Shown piece by piece: positions 26,332 through 33,354 of a stretch of 64,000 bases of DNA. Position 1 is the stretch's first letter, and each line of letters begins with the position of its first letter. The DNA comes from JAWLHU01 sp041690255. Its GTDB lineage: Bacteria > Bacillota > Sulfobacillia > Symbiobacteriales > Symbiobacteriaceae. The notes beneath the pieces were generated by a model that saw only the letters and a program-made list of their open reading frames with translations, had not been told where the DNA came from and did no database searches. Where the stretch lies: NCBI GenBank assembly GCA_041690255.1, contig JAWLHU010000007.1, positions 62,001 through 126,000 on the forward strand, in the 5' to 3' direction. The position numbers and the translations under genes were made by a program.

Positions 26332-27552
26332 CTACTGCACGATGATGTTGCCGCTCCGCATGACGAACGAGACCTTCTGGAGCACCGAGATATCGGTCAA
26401 GGGGTCACCGTTCACCGCAATGAGGTCTGCGCTCAGGCGGCTCTCCAGGGTTCCGACTTCCTTGTCGATGCAGGCAGCCTCAGCGGAGATCCTGGTCGCC
26501 GACTGGATGACATCCATGGGCTTCATGCCGACCTTCTCTACGAGGAGCTGAAGCTCCAGGGCGTTGTCGCCGTGGCGGGTGAACGGGCGGCCGCCGTAAT
26601 CAGTGCCCACAGCGATGGGCACGCCCATCTGGTAGGCCATGTTGATATTGGCAAAGGCGACATCCACCATCTTCTCCAGCTTGGCGATCTGCCAGGGGTC
26701 GGTGCCGACCCGCTTCCCCTCGTGGAGACCCTTCCACATCCGGACCAGAGTGGGGATCAGGTAGTTCTTCCGCTTCAGCATCTCGGTGGCGGTGGGCTCG
26801 TCCACCAGGCTGCCGTGCTCGATGGTGCGCACACCGTTGGTGATGGCTCGCATGATCCCCTTGGCACCCTGGGCGTGTGCGGCCACATATGTCCCCGCGT
26901 CCTCCGCCTCCTGTACGAACGCCCGCACCTCTTCATCCGAGAACTGAACCGACCAGGGGAAGTCCCGCATGGAGGCAACGCCGCCGGTGGTGCAGATCTT
27001 GATAAACTCGGCCCCGGCCCGCAGCTGCTCCCGGGCGGCCAGGCGGCAGTCAGAGACGCCATCCGCCAGCCGGTGCCCCTCGTCAAGCCTCGCCCATTCC
27101 AGGCGCATGAAGTGCTTGTCGCCATGACCGCCGGTCATGGAGATCAGCTTGCCACAGGGGATGATCCGGGGGCCCAGAATCTCCTTCGCCTGGATGGCGT
27201 CCCGCAGGTAGATGGCGTTCATACCGCCGGGGCAGCGCACCGTCGTGAAGCCCGCCTTCAGCAACCGCTCCACGTCCACTACCGAGCGGATCAGTTGGCG
27301 CTCCATGGGCTCCAGCGACCTGCTGAATGCATCCTCCGTCCCGGTGCGGGCGAAGTGAGCGTGAAGGTCCATCAGGCCGGGAAGAACGGTCATCTCCGAG
27401 AGGTCGATCACGGTGGCGTCCGACGGTTGCGGAACCTGCTGGCGTGGACCGGCGGCAACGACCTTGCCGTCCTCCACCAGTACTGCGCCGCCCCGGACCG
27501 CCTCATCGCTGCGTCCGTCGATCAGGGTGCCCGCAAGAATGTAGCTCTTCAT
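26332..27552 (-). CDS. Metal-dependent amidohydrolase (imidazolonepropionase/prolidase-like)
   Basis: 406 residues, amidohydrolase superfamily TIM barrel with small beta domain. Metal motifs: DLHAHF after the PGLMD turn, a likely carboxylated Lys in FIKICTTGG, VAAHAQG, TIEHGSL, and the Asp of GTDYGG. Related clades hydrolyse N-acyl or prolyl amide bonds and cyclic amides. ATG after GGGGGAGGAAG. Its place among peptidases and RraA-like proteins suggests it opens an amide or cyclic bond of the imported compound (inference). Confidence 0.88.
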   Translation of the reverse strand: MKSYILAGTLIDGRSDEAVRGGAVLVEDGKVVAAGPRQQVPQPSDATVIDLSEMTVLPGLMDLHAHFARTGTEDAFSRSLEPMERQLIRSVVDVERLLKAGFTTVRCPGGMNAIYLRDAIQAKEILGPRIIPCGKLISMTGGHGDKHFMRLEWARLDEGHRLADGVSDCRLAAREQLRAGAEFIKICTTGGVASMRDFPWSVQFSDEEVRAFVQEAEDAGTYVAAHAQGAKGIMRAITNGVRTIEHGSLVDEPTATEMLKRKNYLIPTLVRMWKGLHEGKRVGTDPWQIAKLEKMVDVAFANINMAYQMGVPIAVGTDYGGRPFTRHGDNALELQLLVEKVGMKPMDVIQSATRISAEAACIDKEVGTLESRLSADLIAVNGDPLTDISVLQKVSFVMRSGNIIVQ

Positions 27553-27567
27553 CTCCGCTTCCTCCCC

Positions 27568-28995
27568 CTAGCTGCGAATCTCCTCGGCAAAGTGGGCCAT
27601 GATGGTCGCAGCGTACTTGACGCCCCGAATATAGGCCTCGGGCGTGATGAACTCGTTCGGTGCATGGTTCAGGCTGGCTCCGTCCGCAAAGGCGCTGCAG
27701 GCGGAGGGAATCCCCAGAGCAGCGATGGCGGAGGTGCCCAGGGCCGCCATGGAGCCCGGCCCGGTCAACTGGTAGCTGCCACCCGGAATCGGGTCCACCT
27801 CTTCCCACCAGGAGTGCAGGACCGGCTCCAGCCCGAAGACCTCCCGGGAGGACTTCAACATCGCCTGCACGATGGCCGAGGAGGCGGGCGTCCGGTCCCG
27901 ATTCACCTTGGAGCCGAGGTAGACGCACTCCACATCGTCAAAGCCGTGCTTCTTCAGATGAGCCCGAACCAGCTCCAACTGCTTCATCGGGTCCATGCCG
28001 GCCTTCAGGCGGAAGTCCACCTTGGCGAAGGCATAGGACGGCACGCGGGTGCTGAATCCGCTGCCGGTGTACCCCGACTGCATGCCGCAGATCGACATGG
28101 TCGGCAGGTAGTGGCGGGCGTGGAGCAACTCCTCCGGCGTCTCCCGGCCAAGCAGAAGCTTGTCCAGGCCCAGCCGATTCTTCAATGCCTGTACGTCGAA
28201 GGGCAGGCTCTTCAGGTGCTCCAGGTCGTGCTGGGAGGCGGGTATGTAGTCGTCATACCAACCGTCGATGGTGATCTTCTCGCTCTGGTCCTTCATGGTC
28301 GAGAGCGCCCATACCAGCCGCCAGGCGGCATTTGGGCCCCACTGGGCCTCGGCGGAGTAGAAATCTGTCTTGGTGGTGCGGCAGCGGAACTCCACCGTCA
28401 TCAGCCCGGCCAGCCACATAGGCGACACGGGCGGGCGGCCGCTTCCACGATAGACGGCGCCGTCCAGCGAGGCCTCGCCATCGGCCGTTAGCCGGTGGCG
28501 GTTCGCCTCAACCCAGCCGCCGTAGTGGGCGCTACCCACCTCTTCCTCGCCCTCGAAGACGAAGTTCAGGTTGACCGGGAGCTCCCCCCGGACCTTCATG
28601 AAGACAGCCGCCGCCTGAATGAAGGCCATCACGCCACTCTTGTCATCCTGGGCGCCCCGGGCGATGATCTTGCCGTCGACGATCTCTGCGCCGAAGGGAT
28701 CGGCGGCCCACTCCTCGAGGGGCTCTACCGGCTGCACGTCATAGTGAGCGTAGCAGGAGAGGATCTTGTCATGATCCGAGGTCCGGATCTGGGCGAAGAC
28801 GACGGGCGGTCCCCCATCGGTGGGCGAAATCTCGCTCTGGAAGCCGTAGGCCGCCATCCGGCTCTGTACCCAGCGAGCACAGCCCTCCATGTCATGGTCC
28901 GGCTTGGATGCGACCGATGGGATGCGCAGGAACTCCCGAAACTCGGCCAGCAGTTCATCCTGATGCTCATCGATCCACTGGTAGATCTCCTTCAA
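27568..28995 (-). CDS. M20-family metallopeptidase (dipeptidase/carnosinase type), canonical
   Basis: 475 residues. Intact dizinc motifs: AHYDVQP (H84, D86), RGAQDDKSG (D117), FEGEEEVGS and the late SLNHAPNEFI histidine. The family hydrolyses dipeptides or N-acyl amino acids in the cytoplasm. The start is uncertain: TTG 28995 lies 7 nt after GAGG, while the frame continues to another TTG at 29019. It contrasts with the ligand-less paralogue at 21366. Confidence 0.9.
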   Translation of the reverse strand: MKEIYQWIDEHQDELLAEFREFLRIPSVASKPDHDMEGCARWVQSRMAAYGFQSEISPTDGGPPVVFAQIRTSDHDKILSCYAHYDVQPVEPLEEWAADPFGAEIVDGKIIARGAQDDKSGVMAFIQAAAVFMKVRGELPVNLNFVFEGEEEVGSAHYGGWVEANRHRLTADGEASLDGAVYRGSGRPPVSPMWLAGLMTVEFRCRTTKTDFYSAEAQWGPNAAWRLVWALSTMKDQSEKITIDGWYDDYIPASQHDLEHLKSLPFDVQALKNRLGLDKLLLGRETPEELLHARHYLPTMSICGMQSGYTGSGFSTRVPSYAFAKVDFRLKAGMDPMKQLELVRAHLKKHGFDDVECVYLGSKVNRDRTPASSAIVQAMLKSSREVFGLEPVLHSWWEEVDPIPGGSYQLTGPGSMAALGTSAIAALGIPSACSAFADGASLNHAPNEFITPEAYIRGVKYAATIMAHFAEEIRS

Positions 28996-29037
28996 AGCGT
29001 GCACCTCGTTTCTGGCCAAAGCGCATTCAGCCGGTCC

Positions 29038-29715
29038 TTACTTGGTCTGTTGGCGGCGGAGCATCTCCTCCACCTTGGCAGCAGCGCCGCTGATATCGGA
29101 CAGGGGGCGGCCCTTGAGGAGCTCCTCCCGCACATAGGCCTCTCGGGCTTCCCGGGGCTCAGCCAGGGGCAGGAGCGCTGCCGCCTGATCAGCTGGGATC
29201 ACCACGATGCCGTTGTCGTCGCCGAGGATCAGATCGCCCGGGTGCACGGGCACCCCGCCTACCTGGATCGGGACGTTGATCTCGCCGCCGATGGACTGAG
29301 AGCGGCAAGTGACGGCAGAGACCGACCGATAGTAGGTGGTGAAGCCCATCTCTTCGATCTCCGGCTTGTCGGTGATGGCGCCATCAACAACGGTGCCGGC
29401 CAGGCCCTTTACCTTCGCACAGAGGGCGGTCATCTCACCCCAGGAGGCGTGCTTGTTGTCTCCGTTTCGGTCGATTACCAGCACGTCTCCGGGCTGGCAG
29501 ATATCCAGCGCCTTGTGAACCATGACCGAATCGGTGGGCGGGAGTCGCAGCGTCACCGCCGGACCCACCAGCTTGATCCGCCGTCCAAGTGGCTTGATTG
29601 CCGGATCAAGGAAACCGAAATGAAGCAGGTGCCCCACCGTGGCGGGCGAGATCCGGCGGTAGCGTTCGATGAGTTCAGAGTCGAGGTTGTTGACGCGTGG
29701 CTGGATGATGACCAC
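29038..29715 (-). CDS. RraA/HMG-aldolase-like protein 3, catalytic Arg replaced
   Basis: 225 residues of the same fold as the two other stand-alone copies. The SWGEM glutamate region and GDDNGIVVIP are present, but the catalytic motif reads DGAITD, with Thr115 in place of Arg. GTG start with AGGAGG 7 nt upstream. Located directly after the cupin in the operon. Activity as an aldolase is doubtful. Confidence 0.85.
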   Translation of the reverse strand: MVIIQPRVNNLDSELIERYRRISPATVGHLLHFGFLDPAIKPLGRRIKLVGPAVTLRLPPTDSVMVHKALDICQPGDVLVIDRNGDNKHASWGEMTALCAKVKGLAGTVVDGAITDKPEIEEMGFTTYYRSVSAVTCRSQSIGGEINVPIQVGGVPVHPGDLILGDDNGIVVIPADQAAALLPLAEPREAREAYVREELLKGRPLSDISGAAAKVEEMLRRQQTK

Positions 29716-29737
29716 CGATAGGCCTCCTTTGTCAAAC

Positions 29738-30106
29738 CTACTGGTCCTTATGCCGGCAGTTCAGGGTCAGAAAGCGGAGTACGCCCTCCCCCGCGTTGCG
29801 GTGCCAATGACGTGTGTTGCGGGGAATGTAGACGCAGGTGCCCGGACCGACCAAGCGGGACTCTTCGCCCACGTGGACCTCCATTGACCCCTCAAGCACG
29901 AAGTAGGTCTGCTCCATATCCGGGTGGACGCCGTGGACGTCCGGATCGGTAAAGCCGCCAACATCATACTCCTGCACGATGAAGCGGAGACGCTCGGACC
30001 CAATCGTGTCCTTTGTGAACACGTACTGAATCCGGCCGCCCGCGTGTCCCTCGTGACCAGGGACCTCCTGAACGGGGACCTCATCCAACGTGATGATCTT
30101 TCGCAT
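29738..30106 (-). CDS. Cupin-domain protein
   Basis: 122 residues, a single small cupin barrel. Metal-type ligands are visible in the sequence around VHGVHPDMEQTYFVLEG (two His, one Glu) and a late His in RNTRHWHRN. ATG 30106 is chosen because AGGAGG lies 8 nt upstream; fifteen further in-frame codons overlap the preceding gene. Stand-alone cupins of this type act as isomerases, dioxygenases or ligand binders; which one cannot be read here. Confidence 0.85.
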   Translation of the reverse strand: MRKIITLDEVPVQEVPGHEGHAGGRIQYVFTKDTIGSERLRFIVQEYDVGGFTDPDVHGVHPDMEQTYFVLEGSMEVHVGEESRLVGPGTCVYIPRNTRHWHRNAGEGVLRFLTLNCRHKDQ

Positions 30107-30131
30107 CAGAGTGGCCTCCTTCGTTTTCGGT

Positions 30132-31592
30132 TTAGTCAAGGTACTCCACAACCCGATTGGAGAGCAGGCGCTCCACCGTCTCCTTCAGGATCATCTGTCG
30201 GGTGGCGTGAATCTGCTCCAGCCACTGGTCCTCCTTGGCAATACGGGCCTCAACCGCCCCGGATACCTCCTCGATCCGGTCCTGAGGGACGATGGTTACA
30301 CCATCTTCATCCGCCACGACCAGGTCGCCAGGATAGATCGTCACCTGACCGATGACAACGGGCAGGTTGAGTTCGCCAGGAGGCACGTCCATGTTGGGGG
30401 CGACCGGGGTGACACCCACGGCCCAGATGGGGAGCCCGGCCTCACGGGATTGAGCGACGTCTCGCACCAAACCCTCGGTCACCAGGGCGGCAACGCCCCG
30501 AACCCGGGCCATCGTAGACATGATACCGCCCCAGAAGCTGTTGAGCGGGTGGTGGCTGCCTGCGACAACGATCACGTCGCCCGGCTGGGCCAGTTCGATC
30601 GCCAGAAGAGCAAGCAGTTCATCACCGGGAGTGGCTCGAACGGTGATGGCCGGACCGGCGATCCGACCAACCGGACCCCAGACGGGCTTGATGGCCGGAG
30701 GCAGAGTTTGGCGCTTACGGAAGGCATCGGAGATACATGCGGTAGGGTAGTTGACAAAGGCGGCATACCGCTCCGGAGCAGGGCGCCGAATTTTGTTCCG
30801 GATTCGGTATTCGGGTAGGACTCGATCGCTGCTCAACTGGCTCCCTCCAATTCTGGGTTCAACGCTTGTGCTCTTGGACATGAACGTGCGATAGGACATC
30901 TTGTCTGTCCGCACCCAGTAACGGCTGAACTCGACCGGAACGCGTGAGCCATCCCAGCCACGGCGGACCGCATAGAGCACGGGGGCGCCCGGCTGAGTCT
31001 GGAGGAGTTCGGCTACATCATCAGGCGCTGCGATGGCCACGAGGTCTTCTTCCACCACCTCTTCCTTGCGGCGCAGCAGGCGGTTCATCACGTCCTGGAG
31101 GGCGAAAATCTCCCCGCCGCTGTCCGGCAGTTCGGCATCAAGATCGGGCGCAAGGTAATTCTTCATGTAGGCCGCTGGCCCACCATCAATCATGCGGACC
31201 CGACGAACCTCCAACACGAGAGCGCCAGGGGTTAGTCTCAGGTGCGAAGCGATGTCCTCATCGGCTGGAACCGTCTGCACCGAAAGCGTGCGGCTGGTGA
31301 CCCGATCGGCCACCTGACTATAGTAGTGGCCAAAGCCGGAGAGATGAAGAAAGGGTGCGATACGGGGATGGATAACCTCTGTACCCCGGCCAGGGATTCG
31401 GCGAATCCGGCCCTCTGTCTCGAGCTTCGCCAGGGCCTGGCGAACTGGTGCCCGGCTCACCCCAAAGGTCTGCTGAAGCTCCCGTTCGGTGGGCAGCACG
31501 TCTCCTGCCTTCAGATCCCCGCTTTCCATGCGACCTTTCAGGTCCTCATAGATCCGCAAGTGGAGCCGCATTCCGTTATCGGTCTGGTTCAA
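30132..31592 (-). CDS. GntR/UTRA regulator fused to an RraA-like domain
   Basis: 486 residues in one uninterrupted frame. Residues 1-75 form a GntR winged helix (LPTERELQQTFGVSRAPVRQAL). Residues about 80-235 form a UTRA effector domain of the HutC/FarR type. Residues about 262-486 form a complete RraA-like domain with EGLVRD (R377, D378), although the usual GE reads GG (355-356). TTG start, 8 nt after GAGGAGG. First gene of the 12-gene operon and probably its repressor. The added domain may sense or act on the same compound as the operon's RraA-like proteins (inference). I know of no named family with this architecture. Confidence 0.88.
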   Translation of the reverse strand: MNQTDNGMRLHLRIYEDLKGRMESGDLKAGDVLPTERELQQTFGVSRAPVRQALAKLETEGRIRRIPGRGTEVIHPRIAPFLHLSGFGHYYSQVADRVTSRTLSVQTVPADEDIASHLRLTPGALVLEVRRVRMIDGGPAAYMKNYLAPDLDAELPDSGGEIFALQDVMNRLLRRKEEVVEEDLVAIAAPDDVAELLQTQPGAPVLYAVRRGWDGSRVPVEFSRYWVRTDKMSYRTFMSKSTSVEPRIGGSQLSSDRVLPEYRIRNKIRRPAPERYAAFVNYPTACISDAFRKRQTLPPAIKPVWGPVGRIAGPAITVRATPGDELLALLAIELAQPGDVIVVAGSHHPLNSFWGGIMSTMARVRGVAALVTEGLVRDVAQSREAGLPIWAVGVTPVAPNMDVPPGELNLPVVIGQVTIYPGDLVVADEDGVTIVPQDRIEEVSGAVEARIAKEDQWLEQIHATRQMILKETVERLLSNRVVEYLD

Positions 31593-31637
31593 AGGAGAAT
31601 CCTCCTCTTCAATCGGATATGACCTTTGACTGGACCC

Positions 31638-31667
31638 GGTATAACCTTCACTTCATTATGGTATAAC
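31638..31667. promoter_or_regulatory. Direct repeats GGTATAAC, candidate operator for the GntR fusion
   Basis: GGTATAAC occurs at 31638-31645 and 31660-31667, 22 bp apart (about two helical turns), just downstream of the predicted operon promoter. A degenerate copy, GGTAGAAC, lies at 31720-31727 inside that promoter's spacer. Confidence 0.5.
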
Positions 31668-31704
31668 GTATCCAGGGGAAATGTTATTACATTTCGCTGA
31701 GCAC

Positions 31705-31734
31705 ATTATAACAACGTCCGGTAGAACAATGCAA
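31705..31734 (-). promoter_or_regulatory. Promoter of the reverse-strand catabolic operon
   Basis: Read on the reverse strand: TTGCAT (31734-31729), an 18-nt spacer, and a perfect TATAAT (31710-31705), about 110 nt ahead of the GntR-RraA start. The GGTATAAC repeats follow it. Confidence 0.65.
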
Positions 31735-31902
31735 CATTGAACTGTTAAAATCGAGCAACATTTAGCGGTAGATCCGAAAACCCATACCGGTCGCGTAGAA
31801 GGTGTTTGCCAATTTGAGAGGGAACCATCTCCATTAAGGTTGATAGATCTTTGTCTGACCTTCACATCCTTCACACTCATCGCCGTTTGGAGGTACCCAC
31901 TA

Positions 31903-32694
31903 TTGACCAAGACAGAACTCTGCAGCATGACCTGGACGGAGGCATCGGACGCCTTCAAGCAGAACCCGGTCATCTTGCTCCCCATGGGCAGTATTGAACA
32001 GCACGGACCGCAGACCCCGGTAGGCGATTATCGGTACGCCGCAGAGATAGCGAGGCGCATTGCTGAGCGCACCGGTGCGGTCTCCTGCCCGGTGATTCCG
32101 TGGGGCTATTCGGAGTACTTCAAGCCCTTCCCAGGCACCATCAGCCTGCGTCCGGAGACACTCTCGCTCCTGGTGGAGGACCACCTGGACTGCCTTCTCC
32201 GATACGGACTGGACCACATTCTGTTCATCTGCGGCCACCGCGGAAATCTGCCGGTTCTGGAACAGGTGGCCCGCAAGGTACGGCGCTCTCACGGTGTTCG
32301 AGTGGCCACCATTGATTTGTTTGGATGGTGCGGGGCGGAGTGGAAGCGGCTGGTCTACGGCAGCTCAAGCGCCTCAACCGGTCACGGCTCAGATCCCATG
32401 CAGTCCCTTGCCATGCACCTCTTCCCGGAAGAGGTCCGCCTCGATCTGATCGAACCTGGGAACGACCTGGCCTGGCAGGGCCTGACGTTCCAAGGCGTGA
32501 GTACCACCTCCACCGAGGGCTTTGCCTGGCATCTGTACATGGACTACAACGAGTTAACCCCCACTGGCGTGGCAGGCGATCCGCGTCTGGCCAGTGCTGC
32601 CGTGGGTGAGAAGACCCTGGACTACCTTGTTGATGCAGGAGCCATTGTGGTTCGGCGCTTCGCTGACCTGAGGACTCGCGTGGAGCAAGGATAG
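31903..32694 (+). CDS. Creatininase-family amidohydrolase
   Basis: 263 residues. Creatinine amidohydrolase fold with metal motifs GSIEQHG, a following Asp (VGDYRYA) and CGHRGN. The usual second His of the HGPHLP motif is Gln here. The family includes creatininases and formamide hydrolases acting on cyclic or N-formyl amides. TTG 31903 is chosen because GGAGG lies 9 nt upstream. It is transcribed divergently from the GntR-RraA operon across a 310-bp region, so probably under the same regulator. Confidence 0.85.
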   Translation: MTKTELCSMTWTEASDAFKQNPVILLPMGSIEQHGPQTPVGDYRYAAEIARRIAERTGAVSCPVIPWGYSEYFKPFPGTISLRPETLSLLVEDHLDCLLRYGLDHILFICGHRGNLPVLEQVARKVRRSHGVRVATIDLFGWCGAEWKRLVYGSSSASTGHGSDPMQSLAMHLFPEEVRLDLIEPGNDLAWQGLTFQGVSTTSTEGFAWHLYMDYNELTPTGVAGDPRLASAAVGEKTLDYLVDAGAIVVRRFADLRTRVEQG

Positions 32695-32720
32695 TGGCGG
32701 TAACGTCTCCCTCCATGCAA

Positions 32721-32757
32721 AGACGCCCGTGGGCACATACCCATCGGGCGTCTCTCT
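32721..32757 (+). terminator. Terminator after the creatininase-family gene
   Basis: AGACGCCCG pairs with CGGGCGTCT, with an inner GGG/CCC, followed by CTCTGTT. Confidence 0.8.
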
Positions 32758-33051
32758 GTTGCCGCTGGATCATTGATAGCAAGAAGGTGGAGGCGGGTCG
32801 CCATAGCGGCGTGCACTTCAACGGCCAGCAGAACCCCTTCTTCTACCGAGATCTCAAGTCGGATCATCTCCTCACCCTCGTCGGTCCCCTTCTGGAGCCG
32901 TCGTCACATCCTGCCAGGGGCTTTACACTAAGGCTCGTCTAAGGTATCATTTCTTGTGCGGCTTTGAACAGGATCTTCAGCACACCTTCCTGGAAATTGC
33001 CAGCTCGATGTGCTGAAGTGCTTGCGGGAGAAGGGTTCGACAAGATCATAC
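32758..33051. other. Intergenic stretch; no convincing gene
   Basis: A reverse-strand frame from 32867 has ATG after GTGAGGAG and a protein-like first 38 codons. It then runs through the 32721 hairpin and into the creatininase gene, so it is at best a decayed small gene. Confidence 0.3.
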
Positions 33052-33136
33052 GCGAGAGTGGCGGAATTGGCAGACGCGCAAGACTTAGGATCTTGTACCG
33101 CAAGGTGTAGGGGTTCAAGTCCCCTCTCTCGCACCA
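33052..33136 (+). tRNA. tRNA-Leu(TAG)
   Basis: Long-variable-arm tRNA. Acceptor GCGAGAG/CTCTCGC, anticodon loop CTTAGGA, T loop TTCAAGT, CCA encoded. The accessory island begins right after it. Confidence 0.96.
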
Positions 33137-33168
33137 TTACAACTGCAAGGGTTACAGGCAATGGGAAT

Positions 33169-33210
33169 GGACGGACCGCCTCGAAAGAGGCCGGTCCGTC
33201 CATCTTTTTA
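33169..33210 (+). terminator. Terminator after tRNA-Leu
   Basis: A GGACGGACC...GGTCCGTCC stem extended by CCTC-GAAA-GAGG, followed by ATCTTTTTA. Confidence 0.85.
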
Positions 33211-33354
33211 TCCATCCAGGTAGCCAAATGACGACCGCAGGGAATACCTTGCACTCCGAAGATAGTTGAATAGTTCGGAAGGACTCAGAGAAGGTACTAC
33301 CGAAAATATGGAACGAATTCATGCTGATATAGGTGGTTATGGAGGGATTATCTT

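Noticed and set aside
26299..28491. 730-codon forward open frame over the amidohydrolase and M20 genes
   Set aside because: Composition typical of an antisense shadow (His/Gln/Gly/Leu-rich). Both reverse-strand genes have intact catalytic motifs and ribosome-binding sites.
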